Assembly (NCBI GenBank): GCA_937877125.1
Contig: CALEFQ010000080.1
Coordinates: 1-17,611 of the forward strand
DNA: 17,611 nt
Origin: an uncultured bacterium
GTDB taxonomy: Bacteria; Patescibacteriota; CALEFQ01
Direction of reading: 5' to 3'
The notes beneath the pieces were generated by a model. The model saw nothing but the letters and a program-made list of their open reading frames with translations. It was not told where the DNA came from and did not search any database. Positions within the stretch are counted from its first letter, which is position 1; the number at the start of each line of letters is the position of its first letter. Of this stretch, positions 1 through 6,302 are shown one piece after another. A program made the translations under genes and the position numbers.

Positions 1-1
1 A

Positions 2-2281
2 TTGGCGGCGTATCATCAATATTTCGCGACCAATAAAGCGGTCGAGCGGACACTGAAAGCAACGAGCGAGAAAGGGGATCACCGCGGCGGCGTGGTGTGG
101 CACACCCAAGGCAGCGGCAAGAGCCTGACGATGGTTTTCTACGCTCGGAAAATTATTCAAAAACTGGATAATCCGACTCTGGTGGTGATTACGGATCGCA
201 ATGATCTCGACGGACAGCTAAAAGATGTATTCGTCAATTGCCAAGAACTGCTGCGGCAAACACCGGTGCAAGCCCAAGGGCGAGATCATTTGAAAGATTT
301 ATTGCGGGTAGCTTCTGGTGGGATTGTTTTTACCACGATCCAGAAATTTTTCCCGGAAACCAAAGGTGGCAAATATGATTTACTTTCCGATCGGCGCAAT
401 ATTGTGGTGATTGCCGATGAGGCCCACCGCAGCCAATACGATTTTATCGACGGCTTCGCGCGCCATATGCACGACGCGCTGCCTAAAGCGACATTTATTG
501 GTTTTACCGGCACGCCGATTGAACTCACTGACAAAAATACTCGTGCCGTGTTTGGCGAATATGTCGATGTTTATGATATCACCCGTGCGGTAGCGGATCA
601 TGCCACAGTGCCGATTTATTACGAAGCCCGATTGGCGAAGATTGGACTAGCCGAAACCGAACGACCGAAAATTGACGTGGATTTTGAAGAGCTGACCGAG
701 GGCGAAGAAGTGGCGCGCAAAGAGAAATTAAAAAGCAAATGGGCACGGCTAGAAGCGATGGTCGGATCGGAAAAGAGAATCAAGTTGATCGCGCAAGATG
801 TTATTGATCATTTCGAAAAGCGGCGTGACGCGATGGATGGTAAGGGCATGTTTGTGGCCATGAGCCGGAGAATCGCGGTAGAACTTTATGATGAGATTAT
901 TAAGCTGCGTCCCGATTGGCACAGTGATGATTTGAATAAAGGATTTATCAAAGTCGTCATGACCGGCTCGGCGAGTGACCCGACCAATTTCCAGCGCCAT
1001 ATCCATAGCAAAGAGGAACGCAATACGCTGGCGGACCGGATGAAAGATCCCAAAGATGAACTCAAATTTGTCATTGTGCGCGACATGTGGCTGACGGGAT
1101 TTGATGTACCGTGTTTGCACACGATGTATTTAGATAAGCCAATGCAAGGTCACGGCTTGATGCAAGCGATCGCGCGGGTGAATCGGGTTTACAAGGACAA
1201 ACCGGGTGGATTAATAGTTGATTATCTCGGAATCGCGCCGGCGCTCAAAGAAGCGCTGCAATACTACGCGGAAGGAGAGCGCAAAGACGCGATCATTTCC
1301 CAAGAAGAAGTGATAGGGGTCATGCTGGAGAAATATGAGCTGGTCAAGCAAATGTTCCATCAGTTTCATTATGCCGAGTATTTCACGGCAAACCCAACGG
1401 ACAAAACGCGGATTATTTCCAGCGCGATTGATTACATTCTGGGTCGTGACAGCGGCAAGAAGCGATATATGCAAACGGTGATTGAATTGTCGCGGTCTTT
1501 CTCTCTGGCGGTGCCGCATTCCGAAGCGCTGAAAATCAGAGATGAAGTGGCTTTTTTCCAAGCAGTCAAAGCGGGAATCGCCAAGTTTGAGAAAAGTGAC
1601 ATGAGAGGCGGGCCAACTGACGAAGATTATGATCAGGCGATTAAGCAGATAGTTTCTAATGCAGTAGTTTCTGATAAGGTGGTGAATGTTTTTGATGCGG
1701 CCGGATTAAAATCACCCAATGTAGCGATTCTATCGGACGAATTTTTGGCTGAAGTGCGGGATATGAAACATAAAAATATCGCCCTGGAATTGTTGAAAAA
1801 ATTGTTGAATGACGAATTGCGATCGATGGAGAAGAAGTATTTGATCAAATCTCGGTCATTTGCGGAAATGCTAGAAGGAACCATCAAACGCTATCAAAAT
1901 CAAACAATCGAAGCGGCCCAGGTAATTTCGGAGCTAGTTGAATTGGCCAAAAAGATTAGGGCGGAGAAAGAGCGGGGGAAAGACATGAAATTGACAGAAG
2001 ATGAGATCGCCTTTTATGACGCCTTGTGCGCGAACGAAAGTGCCGTGCTGGAATTAGGGGATAAAACACTGCAAAGAATATCACAAGAATTAGTCACGAT
2101 GTTGCGTAACAATACTTCGATTGATTGGACACTAAAAGAAAGCGTGCGAGCAAAATTACGGGTTTATGTTAAAAAGCTTTTGAATAAATATCATTATCCG
2201 CCGGACAAGCAAGAAGTGGCGACGAAGACGGTGCTCGAGCAGGCAGAATTGCTTTGTAAGGATTGGGGGGAAAACAGTTAA
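2..2281 (+). CDS. hsdR: Type I restriction enzyme R subunit (HsdR), 5'-truncated by window edge
   Basis: DNA translocase/endonuclease subunit of a type I restriction-modification complex, which pumps DNA through the HsdM2S core and cleaves unmodified DNA at a distance. The visible 759 residues begin just before the ATPase core. Walker A GSGKS is at about residues 37-41, the DEAH box (IADEAH) at 137-142 and motif III FTGTP at 168-172. A helicase domain 2 follows with MTGSASD and WLTGFDVP, then the motif VI-like QAIARVNRV. The long helical C-terminus ends with the family-typical YPPDKQE...TVLEQAEL. The N-terminal PD-(D/E)XK nuclease domain is missing because the gene starts upstream of the window; the TTG at position 2 is an internal codon, not a start. 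hsdM and hsdS are presumably upstream (inference). The helicase motifs are intact, so nothing visible suggests inactivation. Family assignment is very secure. Confidence 0.96.
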   Translation: MAAYHQYFATNKAVERTLKATSEKGDHRGGVVWHTQGSGKSLTMVFYARKIIQKLDNPTLVVITDRNDLDGQLKDVFVNCQELLRQTPVQAQGRDHLKDLLRVASGGIVFTTIQKFFPETKGGKYDLLSDRRNIVVIADEAHRSQYDFIDGFARHMHDALPKATFIGFTGTPIELTDKNTRAVFGEYVDVYDITRAVADHATVPIYYEARLAKIGLAETERPKIDVDFEELTEGEEVARKEKLKSKWARLEAMVGSEKRIKLIAQDVIDHFEKRRDAMDGKGMFVAMSRRIAVELYDEIIKLRPDWHSDDLNKGFIKVVMTGSASDPTNFQRHIHSKEERNTLADRMKDPKDELKFVIVRDMWLTGFDVPCLHTMYLDKPMQGHGLMQAIARVNRVYKDKPGGLIVDYLGIAPALKEALQYYAEGERKDAIISQEEVIGVMLEKYELVKQMFHQFHYAEYFTANPTDKTRIISSAIDYILGRDSGKKRYMQTVIELSRSFSLAVPHSEALKIRDEVAFFQAVKAGIAKFEKSDMRGGPTDEDYDQAIKQIVSNAVVSDKVVNVFDAAGLKSPNVAILSDEFLAEVRDMKHKNIALELLKKLLNDELRSMEKKYLIKSRSFAEMLEGTIKRYQNQTIEAAQVISELVELAKKIRAEKERGKDMKLTEDEIAFYDALCANESAVLELGDKTLQRISQELVTMLRNNTSIDWTLKESVRAKLRVYVKKLLNKYHYPPDKQEVATKTVLEQAELLCKDWGENS

Positions 2282-2337
2282 AACTAGGTTCGCTCCATAG
2301 AGGCAAAAACTGACTCGGTAAATTTTGTAGCAGGATA

Positions 2338-2359
2338 TTATTGTCCACTTGGACAATAA
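2338..2359. promoter_or_regulatory. Perfect 10-bp-arm palindrome, operator-like
   Basis: The arms TTATTGTCCA and TGGACAATAA are exact reverse complements separated by only CT. The spacing suits a dimeric helix-turn-helix repressor site better than an RNA terminator, because no T-tract follows. It lies between hsdR and the small membrane protein gene. A weak promoter-like TTGGAC (2349-2354), 16-nt spacer and TAATCT overlaps its right arm, so it could act as an operator there (inference). No regulator gene is visible nearby. Confidence 0.5.
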
Positions 2360-2509
2360 ATACCTTTACATAATCTGTGGACTTGCTACGCTAGAATCAG
2401 AAACAGAAAACAGGGTAATACTCACATAGGTTTACCCCTCTGTCGGGCAGCCTCAAAAGTCCCAGGGGAATCTTGTGGAGCCAGGGTATTAAAATATTAA
2501 GTATATTTT

Positions 2510-2851
2510 ATGGGTAAATTTTTGAAAATTGTATTAATTGTCATCATTGTTATTGTCGCTATCTATTTTGTAGCGGCAATCCCGGCATCACTTGAGGGGT
2601 ATGTTTGGAATCCATTTATCAGTACGACTATGATGTGGAAAAAAGGTGACGGTAATTACTGGTGGGGAAAAGTACCGTATTGTTTCGGGACGCAGGCAAC
2701 ATGTTATCGGACATGCTCGGAAGATATCTCTTATATCCCTGTTTGCGGGCCGGTCGATAATAACCGAAATGGTGTCATCATGCTTAATAATATGGGGCAA
2801 AAAGTAATGTGCAATTCTTCTTCATGCTCGCCCTCGGGAGGGCTTCAATAA
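2510..2851 (+). CDS. Small Cys-rich membrane-anchored hypothetical protein, possibly C-terminally frameshifted
   Basis: 113 residues, no family recognised. An N-terminal hydrophobic segment (about 5-24) with a Lys before it predicts a signal anchor or uncleaved signal peptide, placing the rest outside the membrane. The outer part is rich in aromatic residues (WW at 51-52) and cysteines (C58, C65, C69, C79, C101, C106), suggesting disulfides. No SD is seen; a short AT inverted repeat (AAAATAT 2491-2497, ATATTTT 2503-2509) abuts the ATG. Just before the stop there is a GC palindrome (GCCCTC, GG, GAGGGC). Skipping one base in the GGGAGGG run opens a +1 frame (2841-2915) that continues 24 residues and adds three more Cys in a CxxxCxxC pattern. 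The annotated end may therefore be a frameshift or assembly indel. The gene sits upstream of a decayed 5' copy of the Hint-protein gene. Confidence 0.6.
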   Translation: MGKFLKIVLIVIIVIVAIYFVAAIPASLEGYVWNPFISTTMMWKKGDGNYWWGKVPYCFGTQATCYRTCSEDISYIPVCGPVDNNRNGVIMLNNMGQKVMCNSSSCSPSGGLQ

Positions 2852-2926
2852 GAATGTTTCTTTGGCGACCTGCCAGCACGATTGCAAATTCTGCCGAGAA
2901 AATGAAGATTATTAAGTGGCCTTCTA

Positions 2927-3043
2927 TCTATTTATAGATGCCGACTGGTTGTAATTAATCATAAAAAAATGAAATAACGCGGTTATTTGATTATTGCGAT
3001 CATCATCGGGATCGTGTTGAGTGACGGGGTGTTTTTTTTTTGA
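2927..3043 (+). pseudogene. Decayed duplicate of the 5' end of the Hint-protein gene
   Basis: Positions 2927-3016 align without gaps to 6261-6350 with 79 of 90 bases identical. The copy covers the leader and the first 16 codons (the membrane anchor) of the gene starting at 6303. Within the coding part 46 of 48 bases match. Codon 3 is TAA instead of AAA, so the copy cannot express the anchor. The TATAAT of the functional copy corresponds to TTCTAT here, so the promoter is also lost. After GATCGTG the similarity stops abruptly and the sequence switches to a GACGGGGTG-T10 stretch that also occurs next to the terminator at 4584-4614. No body of the gene follows. Confidence 0.75.
3010..3041 (+). 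repeat. Second copy of a terminator right arm plus T-tract (other copy 4584-4614)
   Basis: Positions 3010-3031 match 4584-4605 at 20 of 22 bases, and both are followed by a T-run (T10 here, T9 at the other copy). At 4584 the segment is the descending arm of a hairpin. Here the complementary left arm is absent, so this copy should not terminate transcription by itself. Confidence 0.65.
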
Positions 3044-3072
3044 TACAGAACCCCCAAGGATAATCGACTGTA

Positions 3073-3101
3073 TTATTTGTGCGGTTTTGATAGGATATAG
3101 T
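3073..3101 (+). promoter_or_regulatory. Candidate promoter of the TIKI/TraB-like gene
   Basis: TTATTT (3073-3078), 17-nt spacer and TATAGT (3096-3101). The -35 is weak. The predicted transcription start lies about 10 nt before the ATG at 3119, giving a very short leader that contains only a minimal AAGG. Confidence 0.4.
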
Positions 3102-3118
3102 AGATAACCAAGGCATAA

Positions 3119-4375
3119 ATGAGAAACTTAGAGACATTTAATTCAGAGTTCCAACCTGAATCGGGAAATCGGCCAAAAGAAGAAAACGAACTTTTGGGAA
3201 GCAAAGAAGGGGACCGCCGGAGTCTTTTCAGGAAAGCATATGAATCGAAAATGGCAAGAATCCTCGTTATATTAGGTATGCTGGGGATTGGTGGAAAAAT
3301 AAATTTGGCCGAGCCACAGAGGTTTTCCAGCCCGGCCGCCAAACATGAAACTTTTGAGCGCGCTAGATTTGAATTGGGGAAGCTGGAACAGAAATTTACT
3401 AGTGTGATAGAAATTCCCAATCCGCAAAATAGATATATATTACATATTGGTCAAATGCATGGCGGTAACACACTGGAGGAAACGCGGCGAGGGGCTGAGA
3501 TTTATGACGAAGATTTAAGCCACATTATCGAAAAACAAAAAGATGTCGAAAGCTTATTGATGTGGCTGGCAGATAAACATCAGGTCAGAGATGTCTTTGT
3601 AGAAGGAGTAGACCAGACATTGATCACCTTTATTGAAAAAATAAAATCTCACATTATCTCTCGGCCGGACGGCACCAAGAATAATCCGCCGATGCGATGG
3701 AATGAGCTAATGTATCTGTCCAGTTTCGCCTCGATACCACAAGAAGGGCTTACTGATCAACAGCGAGCATTCTTGCTGTATCTGGCTACATGTAACGTGA
3801 CTGAAGAAAAGGAAAAGCTGATTCGATCGTATCATGACTATCAAGCAAATAATGGAAATGTCTTGCCGGAATATGTTCGGTTGTTCAAGGCGTGGGGGGA
3901 AACGTCTCGCTTAGATGGTATAGTCACGAGTTTAAGTAATATGGGAAAAGAGATGGCGGAACAGGACCTTTTAAAAAATGACAGGATCTATATTTGGGGA
4001 GGAGCGATGAAGCTTTATCTGGAGGGCAAAATACAAGTACATCCAGCAGAAACAATAGAATCAAACGAAACTGCATTTGCTAAATATCCTGGCGGAGAGA
4101 TGACTTTTACTAACGAACAATTAAAAGATCCGAAAGAACTGGAAAAACTTAGAGCAATTATTGAAGAACGCCAAGCTATTAGCCGGAAAGGGCATGAAAT
4201 CCGAGAAGATAAAGCTCTGGATCTGATTGTGCATAGCCCAGACTTTGAAACTCGGCAATTTTTTCCATTAATCTACGGCCTGGGACACGACTTTAAAGAG
4301 AATGTAGGAAAATTGAACGAACAGATTTCTAACAAGGTTGGATTGATCCGAATTGACTATAAAGAAAAGCGATGA
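3119..4375 (+). CDS. Hypothetical protein with TIKI/TraB/EreA-like motifs
   Basis: 418 residues. A polar N-terminus is followed by a hydrophobic stretch at about 46-63 that could be a membrane anchor with a cytoplasmic tail. After it comes a region resembling the EreA/ChaN/TraB/TIKI superfamily: a beta strand ending in a GxxH motif (YILHIGQMHGG, G111 and H114), then about 45 residues later a strand with an acidic residue (VFVEGVD, E162). Near the C-terminus there is another Gly-His pair (YGLGHDF, H390). In that superfamily such His and Glu residues bind metal and support hydrolase activity (TIKI proteins are membrane-anchored metalloproteases). I infer a secreted or anchored enzyme, but the match is by motif only. 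The stop overlaps the ATG of a small downstream ORF (ATGA), suggesting translational coupling. Start chosen as the first ATG after the promoter. Function remains uncertain. Confidence 0.6.
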   Translation: MRNLETFNSEFQPESGNRPKEENELLGSKEGDRRSLFRKAYESKMARILVILGMLGIGGKINLAEPQRFSSPAAKHETFERARFELGKLEQKFTSVIEIPNPQNRYILHIGQMHGGNTLEETRRGAEIYDEDLSHIIEKQKDVESLLMWLADKHQVRDVFVEGVDQTLITFIEKIKSHIISRPDGTKNNPPMRWNELMYLSSFASIPQEGLTDQQRAFLLYLATCNVTEEKEKLIRSYHDYQANNGNVLPEYVRLFKAWGETSRLDGIVTSLSNMGKEMAEQDLLKNDRIYIWGGAMKLYLEGKIQVHPAETIESNETAFAKYPGGEMTFTNEQLKDPKELEKLRAIIEERQAISRKGHEIREDKALDLIVHSPDFETRQFFPLIYGLGHDFKENVGKLNEQISNKVGLIRIDYKEKR

Positions 4376-4523
4376 AGAGTGCTAATAAAGCCGATTTGTC
4401 GCAATTGATCGAGAACGCTATCATCCACCCCGACCTTATCCTCATGGCCGGCCGGGCTTATTCCGCGAGTTGCTGCGGCTGATCCGAGAAGGGAAGCTAC
4501 CGAAGCTGAAGGAAGATTGCTGA
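4372..4523 (+). pseudogene. Small ATGA-coupled ORF, apparently frameshifted
   Basis: An ATG at 4372 overlaps the TGA of the preceding gene and opens 36 codons (to 4482) reading MKSANKADLSQLIENAIIHP and on to LILMAGR, then drifts into a Cys-rich nonsense-looking end. A -1 shift at the CGGG run near 4453-4456 enters a frame that runs to the stop at 4521-4523 and reads as an amphipathic helix (GLFRELLRLIREGKLPK...). The spliced product would be about 50 residues with convincing protein-like composition. I infer one small gene broken by a single-base deletion, or a sequencing/assembly indel. No family recognised. It ends shortly before the hairpin terminator, as the last gene of a two-gene unit. 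Confidence 0.4.
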
Positions 4524-4561
4524 GGCTAAGCGGCGACGGTCGCTGATCTGCGCGAGTGAGT

Positions 4562-4614
4562 CACCTCGTTTACCACGGCGAGAGATCGTGGTGAGGGACG
4601 GGGTGTTTTTTTTT
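4562..4614 (+). terminator. Rho-independent terminator of the 3119 transcription unit
   Basis: Core stem ACCACG (4572-4577) with CGTGGT (4587-4592), loop of 9. It is extended downward by G-U and A-U pairs and by CTC/GAG and CACC/GGTG after small internal loops, then followed by T9 (4606-4614). Confidence 0.7.
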
Positions 4615-4634
4615 GAAGCTGAGCTTGTCGAAGG
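4615..4634. repeat. GAGCTTGTCGAAGG-type short interspersed element (candidate)
   Basis: The 20-nt segment at 4615-4634 contains the GAGCTTGTCGAAGG word that I recall as a common interspersed intergenic sequence in many bacterial genomes, with a small AAGC/GCTT inverted repeat. Only one copy is in the window, so the repeat status rests on prior knowledge, not on this sequence. Confidence 0.3.
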
Positions 4635-4663
4635 TTGACAAAACCTCCTAAATACTGTAGTTT
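4635..4663 (+). promoter_or_regulatory. Candidate promoter of the DUF488/dual-OB operon
   Basis: A perfect TTGACA (4635-4640), 17-nt spacer and TAGTTT (4658-4663). The -10 is poor. If it is used, transcription starts near 4670, leaving a leader that contains a direct repeat AGAACATT (4675-4682 and 4690-4697) and the RBS. An alternative upstream start would place the anti-RBS segment at 4641-4649 in the mRNA. Confidence 0.4.
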
Positions 4664-4711
4664 GGGGCGAACGTAGAACATTGAACAACAGAACATTCAC
4701 CAAGGAGGTTT
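4641..4711 (+). promoter_or_regulatory. Inverted repeat able to mask the DUF488 ribosome binding site
   Basis: AAACCTCCT (4641-4649) is the exact reverse complement of AGGAGGTTT (4703-4711), which contains the very strong Shine-Dalgarno of the gene at 4716. If both are on one transcript they can pair over 9 bp and hide the RBS. Between them lies a direct repeat of AGAACATT spaced 15 nt start to start. Whether the left arm is transcribed depends on which promoter is used, since it overlaps the spacer of the TTGACA candidate. Confidence 0.4.
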
Positions 4712-4715
4712 ACAG

Positions 4716-5384
4716 GTGGAAAATTCAGATTCTCAGAAACTGCTGTTTTCGGAAACCGGCAAGCAATTGCCGCAGTGTCCGCGGCCGGAGACGCTGCGGC
4801 GGGTCTACAGCCTGAGCTGTAGCATGTTGGCCCGGGAGTTCTTCCGACTGCTCCGAGCCGAGGGTATTCGGGCGGTGCTGGACATCCGCGAGAATCGGAC
4901 GTACCGCGGCTGGTGGGGGTTCAGTTCCTCGGAAGAGGACTTCCGGTATCTCTGCGAGCTGCATGACATCGTCTATTTCGTGGTCGAGTCCCTGGCGCCG
5001 AGCAAGGCGATGCGTAGTCGTTTTGCCCGCGATTTCAAGGACGGCAAGCGGGAGAGCGATCGCGATCCGAATGCCTGGACAGAGTATCTGCAGCAGTACC
5101 AGGCGCTCTTGCATCAGCGTCGTCCCCTGCGGAGCAGCCCCCTGCACGATATCCTGTACGGTGATTTCGAAGCCGTGGCGATCGTCTGCAGCTGCCGTCA
5201 TCACGATGACTGCCACCGCAGTTTCGCGGCCGGTATGATCGCGACGCTGCTGCCTGAAGTGGAGCTGAAGGTGATCTATCAGGATGGCCTTGAGCCGCTG
5301 CGGGCTTCACCGCGCCGCTACCGGTTCCAGGATTTTCCCTGGGCCGGCCTCAAAGCCAATGCCCCCCACCGGAGGCAGGGATAG
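4716..5384 (+). CDS. DUF488 family protein
   Basis: 222 residues. Matches the DUF488 pattern: an N-terminal strand (RRVYSLSCSMLAREFFRLL, about 29-46), the buried acidic strand AVLDIREN (53-60), the central LAPSKAMR segment (93-100), and the diagnostic C-terminal IVCSCRHHDDCHR (156-168), equivalent to the LLCxExxxxxCHR signature with C160, C166, H167 and R168. DUF488 proteins are cytoplasmic, of unsettled biochemical role, and often found beside nucleic-acid or restriction genes. The GTG start is fixed by an AAGGAGGT RBS at 4702-4709, 6 nt upstream. The stop overlaps the next GTG (TAGTG), so the pair is a tight operon. The Arg- and CTG/CGG-rich codon style and strong RBS differ from neighbouring genes, suggesting transfer from another lineage. 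The 25-residue N-terminal tail is longer than usual. Confidence 0.85.
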   Translation: MENSDSQKLLFSETGKQLPQCPRPETLRRVYSLSCSMLAREFFRLLRAEGIRAVLDIRENRTYRGWWGFSSSEEDFRYLCELHDIVYFVVESLAPSKAMRSRFARDFKDGKRESDRDPNAWTEYLQQYQALLHQRRPLRSSPLHDILYGDFEAVAIVCSCRHHDDCHRSFAAGMIATLLPEVELKVIYQDGLEPLRASPRRYRFQDFPWAGLKANAPHRRQG

Positions 5385-6064
5385 TGAGAGCGCTCGTCTT
5401 TTCCCATACGATTATGGGCGGCGGGCAGGGCTTCTGTGTCACCATCGGCAACGAGGTTGACGGGGGAGTCTACCAGTGGCGGCTGCGGGTCAGGCCCAAT
5501 CAGAGTCTGCTATACACTCACTTCGGCATCCAGGGATTAGTGCTTCGCCGACAGCTGCGGCCCGGAAGCATCATTGAAATCGAGCACCCGTTCCAAGTTG
5601 CCGCCGAGGACCGTCGGATCACCCACCCGGAAGACGTGGTGATGGCTCAGCCGCCGCGGATGGAGATCGTTGATCCTCAGGGCGGTGTCGAACATATGTC
5701 TCGTTTGGCGGAGCGCCTGGCGTTCGGCAGTGTGGCGGAGTTGTTTCCGGGGATGTTCGCGGACAACCAGAAGTGGTATCGTCCGGGACGAGAGCCGAAT
5801 GCGCGCGCGGTCGGCTATGTCCGGGTGCAGGCGGTGGATTTTTTTCTTGACGGGGATAATCTGCGCGCTTGGCTGACGGATGAGGCCGGCAATCGCTTCA
5901 ACATCAAAGTGGTCGGGATTGACTTGGTCAACCGCGAGGTCAATCCGCAGAACATCTATCTGGCGCGGCTGTCGCTAGCGAATCCATTTGCCGGTCAGTA
6001 CTGGGCGCACACGGCGCATCCGAGCCGGTGTTACCTGATGCTGTCGCACGTGATTGGTCGGTAG
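5384..6064 (+). CDS. Probable dual-OB (DuOB-like) domain protein
   Basis: 226 residues. The start ALVFSHTIMGGGQGFCVTIG (3-22) resembles the opening of dual OB-fold proteins (a VLSRTxMxGGxCVGG-like line). It is followed by VYQWRLRVRP and a strand-turn pattern with RPGSIIEIEH, then THPEDVVM (80-87), as in the first OB unit of that family. A second beta-rich unit (AVGYVRVQAVDFFLDGDNLR, then AWLTDEAGNRFNIKVVGIDL) fits the second OB fold. OB folds usually bind nucleic acid or nucleotides; the role here is inferred only. The GTG start overlaps the DUF488 stop by 1 nt and has GGAGG at 5371-5375. It is the last gene of the cassette, followed directly by a terminator. No membrane segment or signal peptide. 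Family assignment is from memory of sequence pattern and is moderately secure. Confidence 0.6.
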   Translation: MRALVFSHTIMGGGQGFCVTIGNEVDGGVYQWRLRVRPNQSLLYTHFGIQGLVLRRQLRPGSIIEIEHPFQVAAEDRRITHPEDVVMAQPPRMEIVDPQGGVEHMSRLAERLAFGSVAELFPGMFADNQKWYRPGREPNARAVGYVRVQAVDFFLDGDNLRAWLTDEAGNRFNIKVVGIDLVNREVNPQNIYLARLSLANPFAGQYWAHTAHPSRCYLMLSHVIGR

Positions 6065-6086
6065 GCCAGAAGGAGGAATGATTTTT

Positions 6087-6121
6087 GAGCCCTTGCTTGA
6101 GAAAGTGAGGGCTCTTCTCTT
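6087..6121 (+). terminator. Rho-independent terminator of the DUF488/dual-OB operon
   Basis: A 12-bp stem with GAGA loop: GAGCCCTTGCTT (6087-6098) pairs with AAGTGAGGGCTC (6103-6114), including two G-U pairs, followed by TTCTCTTT. Confidence 0.85.
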
Positions 6122-6232
6122 TGGTCTGATTTTTGACGGGGGATTATTTCTAGGTTTCATAGTATATAAGAGATCACTTTGGGGTTTGTAAACATAAAGA
6201 ATGAAGTAACGTAGAAAATTCGAATCCTGTTT

Positions 6233-6261
6233 TTGTTTTCGCATGTCCCTAATGGTATAAT
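6233..6261 (+). promoter_or_regulatory. Promoter of the Hint-domain gene
   Basis: Consensus TATAAT (6256-6261) with extended -10 TGG directly before it, and TTGTTT (6233-6238) at 17-nt spacing. The predicted leader is about 35 nt without an SD. The leader plus the first 16 codons are duplicated in decayed form at 2927-3016. Confidence 0.7.
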
Positions 6262-6302
6262 CTATTTATGGATGCAAGTCGGTTACAATTAACCATAAAA
6301 AA

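Noticed and set aside
2830-2850. GCCCTC/GAGGGC palindrome as a terminator of the Cys-rich gene
   Set aside because: The loop would be only 2 nt and no T-tract follows; it lies inside the coding region.
4497-4703. Minus-strand 68-codon frame over the terminator and leader
   Set aside because: It spans a terminator hairpin, T-tract and the DUF488 leader, and its sequence is low in protein character.
4725-5216. Minus-strand open frame opposite the DUF488 gene
   Set aside because: Caused by GC-rich codon bias; no start signals and no recognisable protein features.
6078-6191. 37-codon ORF after an AGGAGG just past the dual-OB gene
   Set aside because: The SD-to-ATG gap is only 1 nt, the ORF runs through the terminator hairpin, and the composition is not convincing.
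6210-6230. TTCGAATCC, reminiscent of a tRNA T-loop
   Set aside because: No acceptor, D or anticodon stems can be formed around it.
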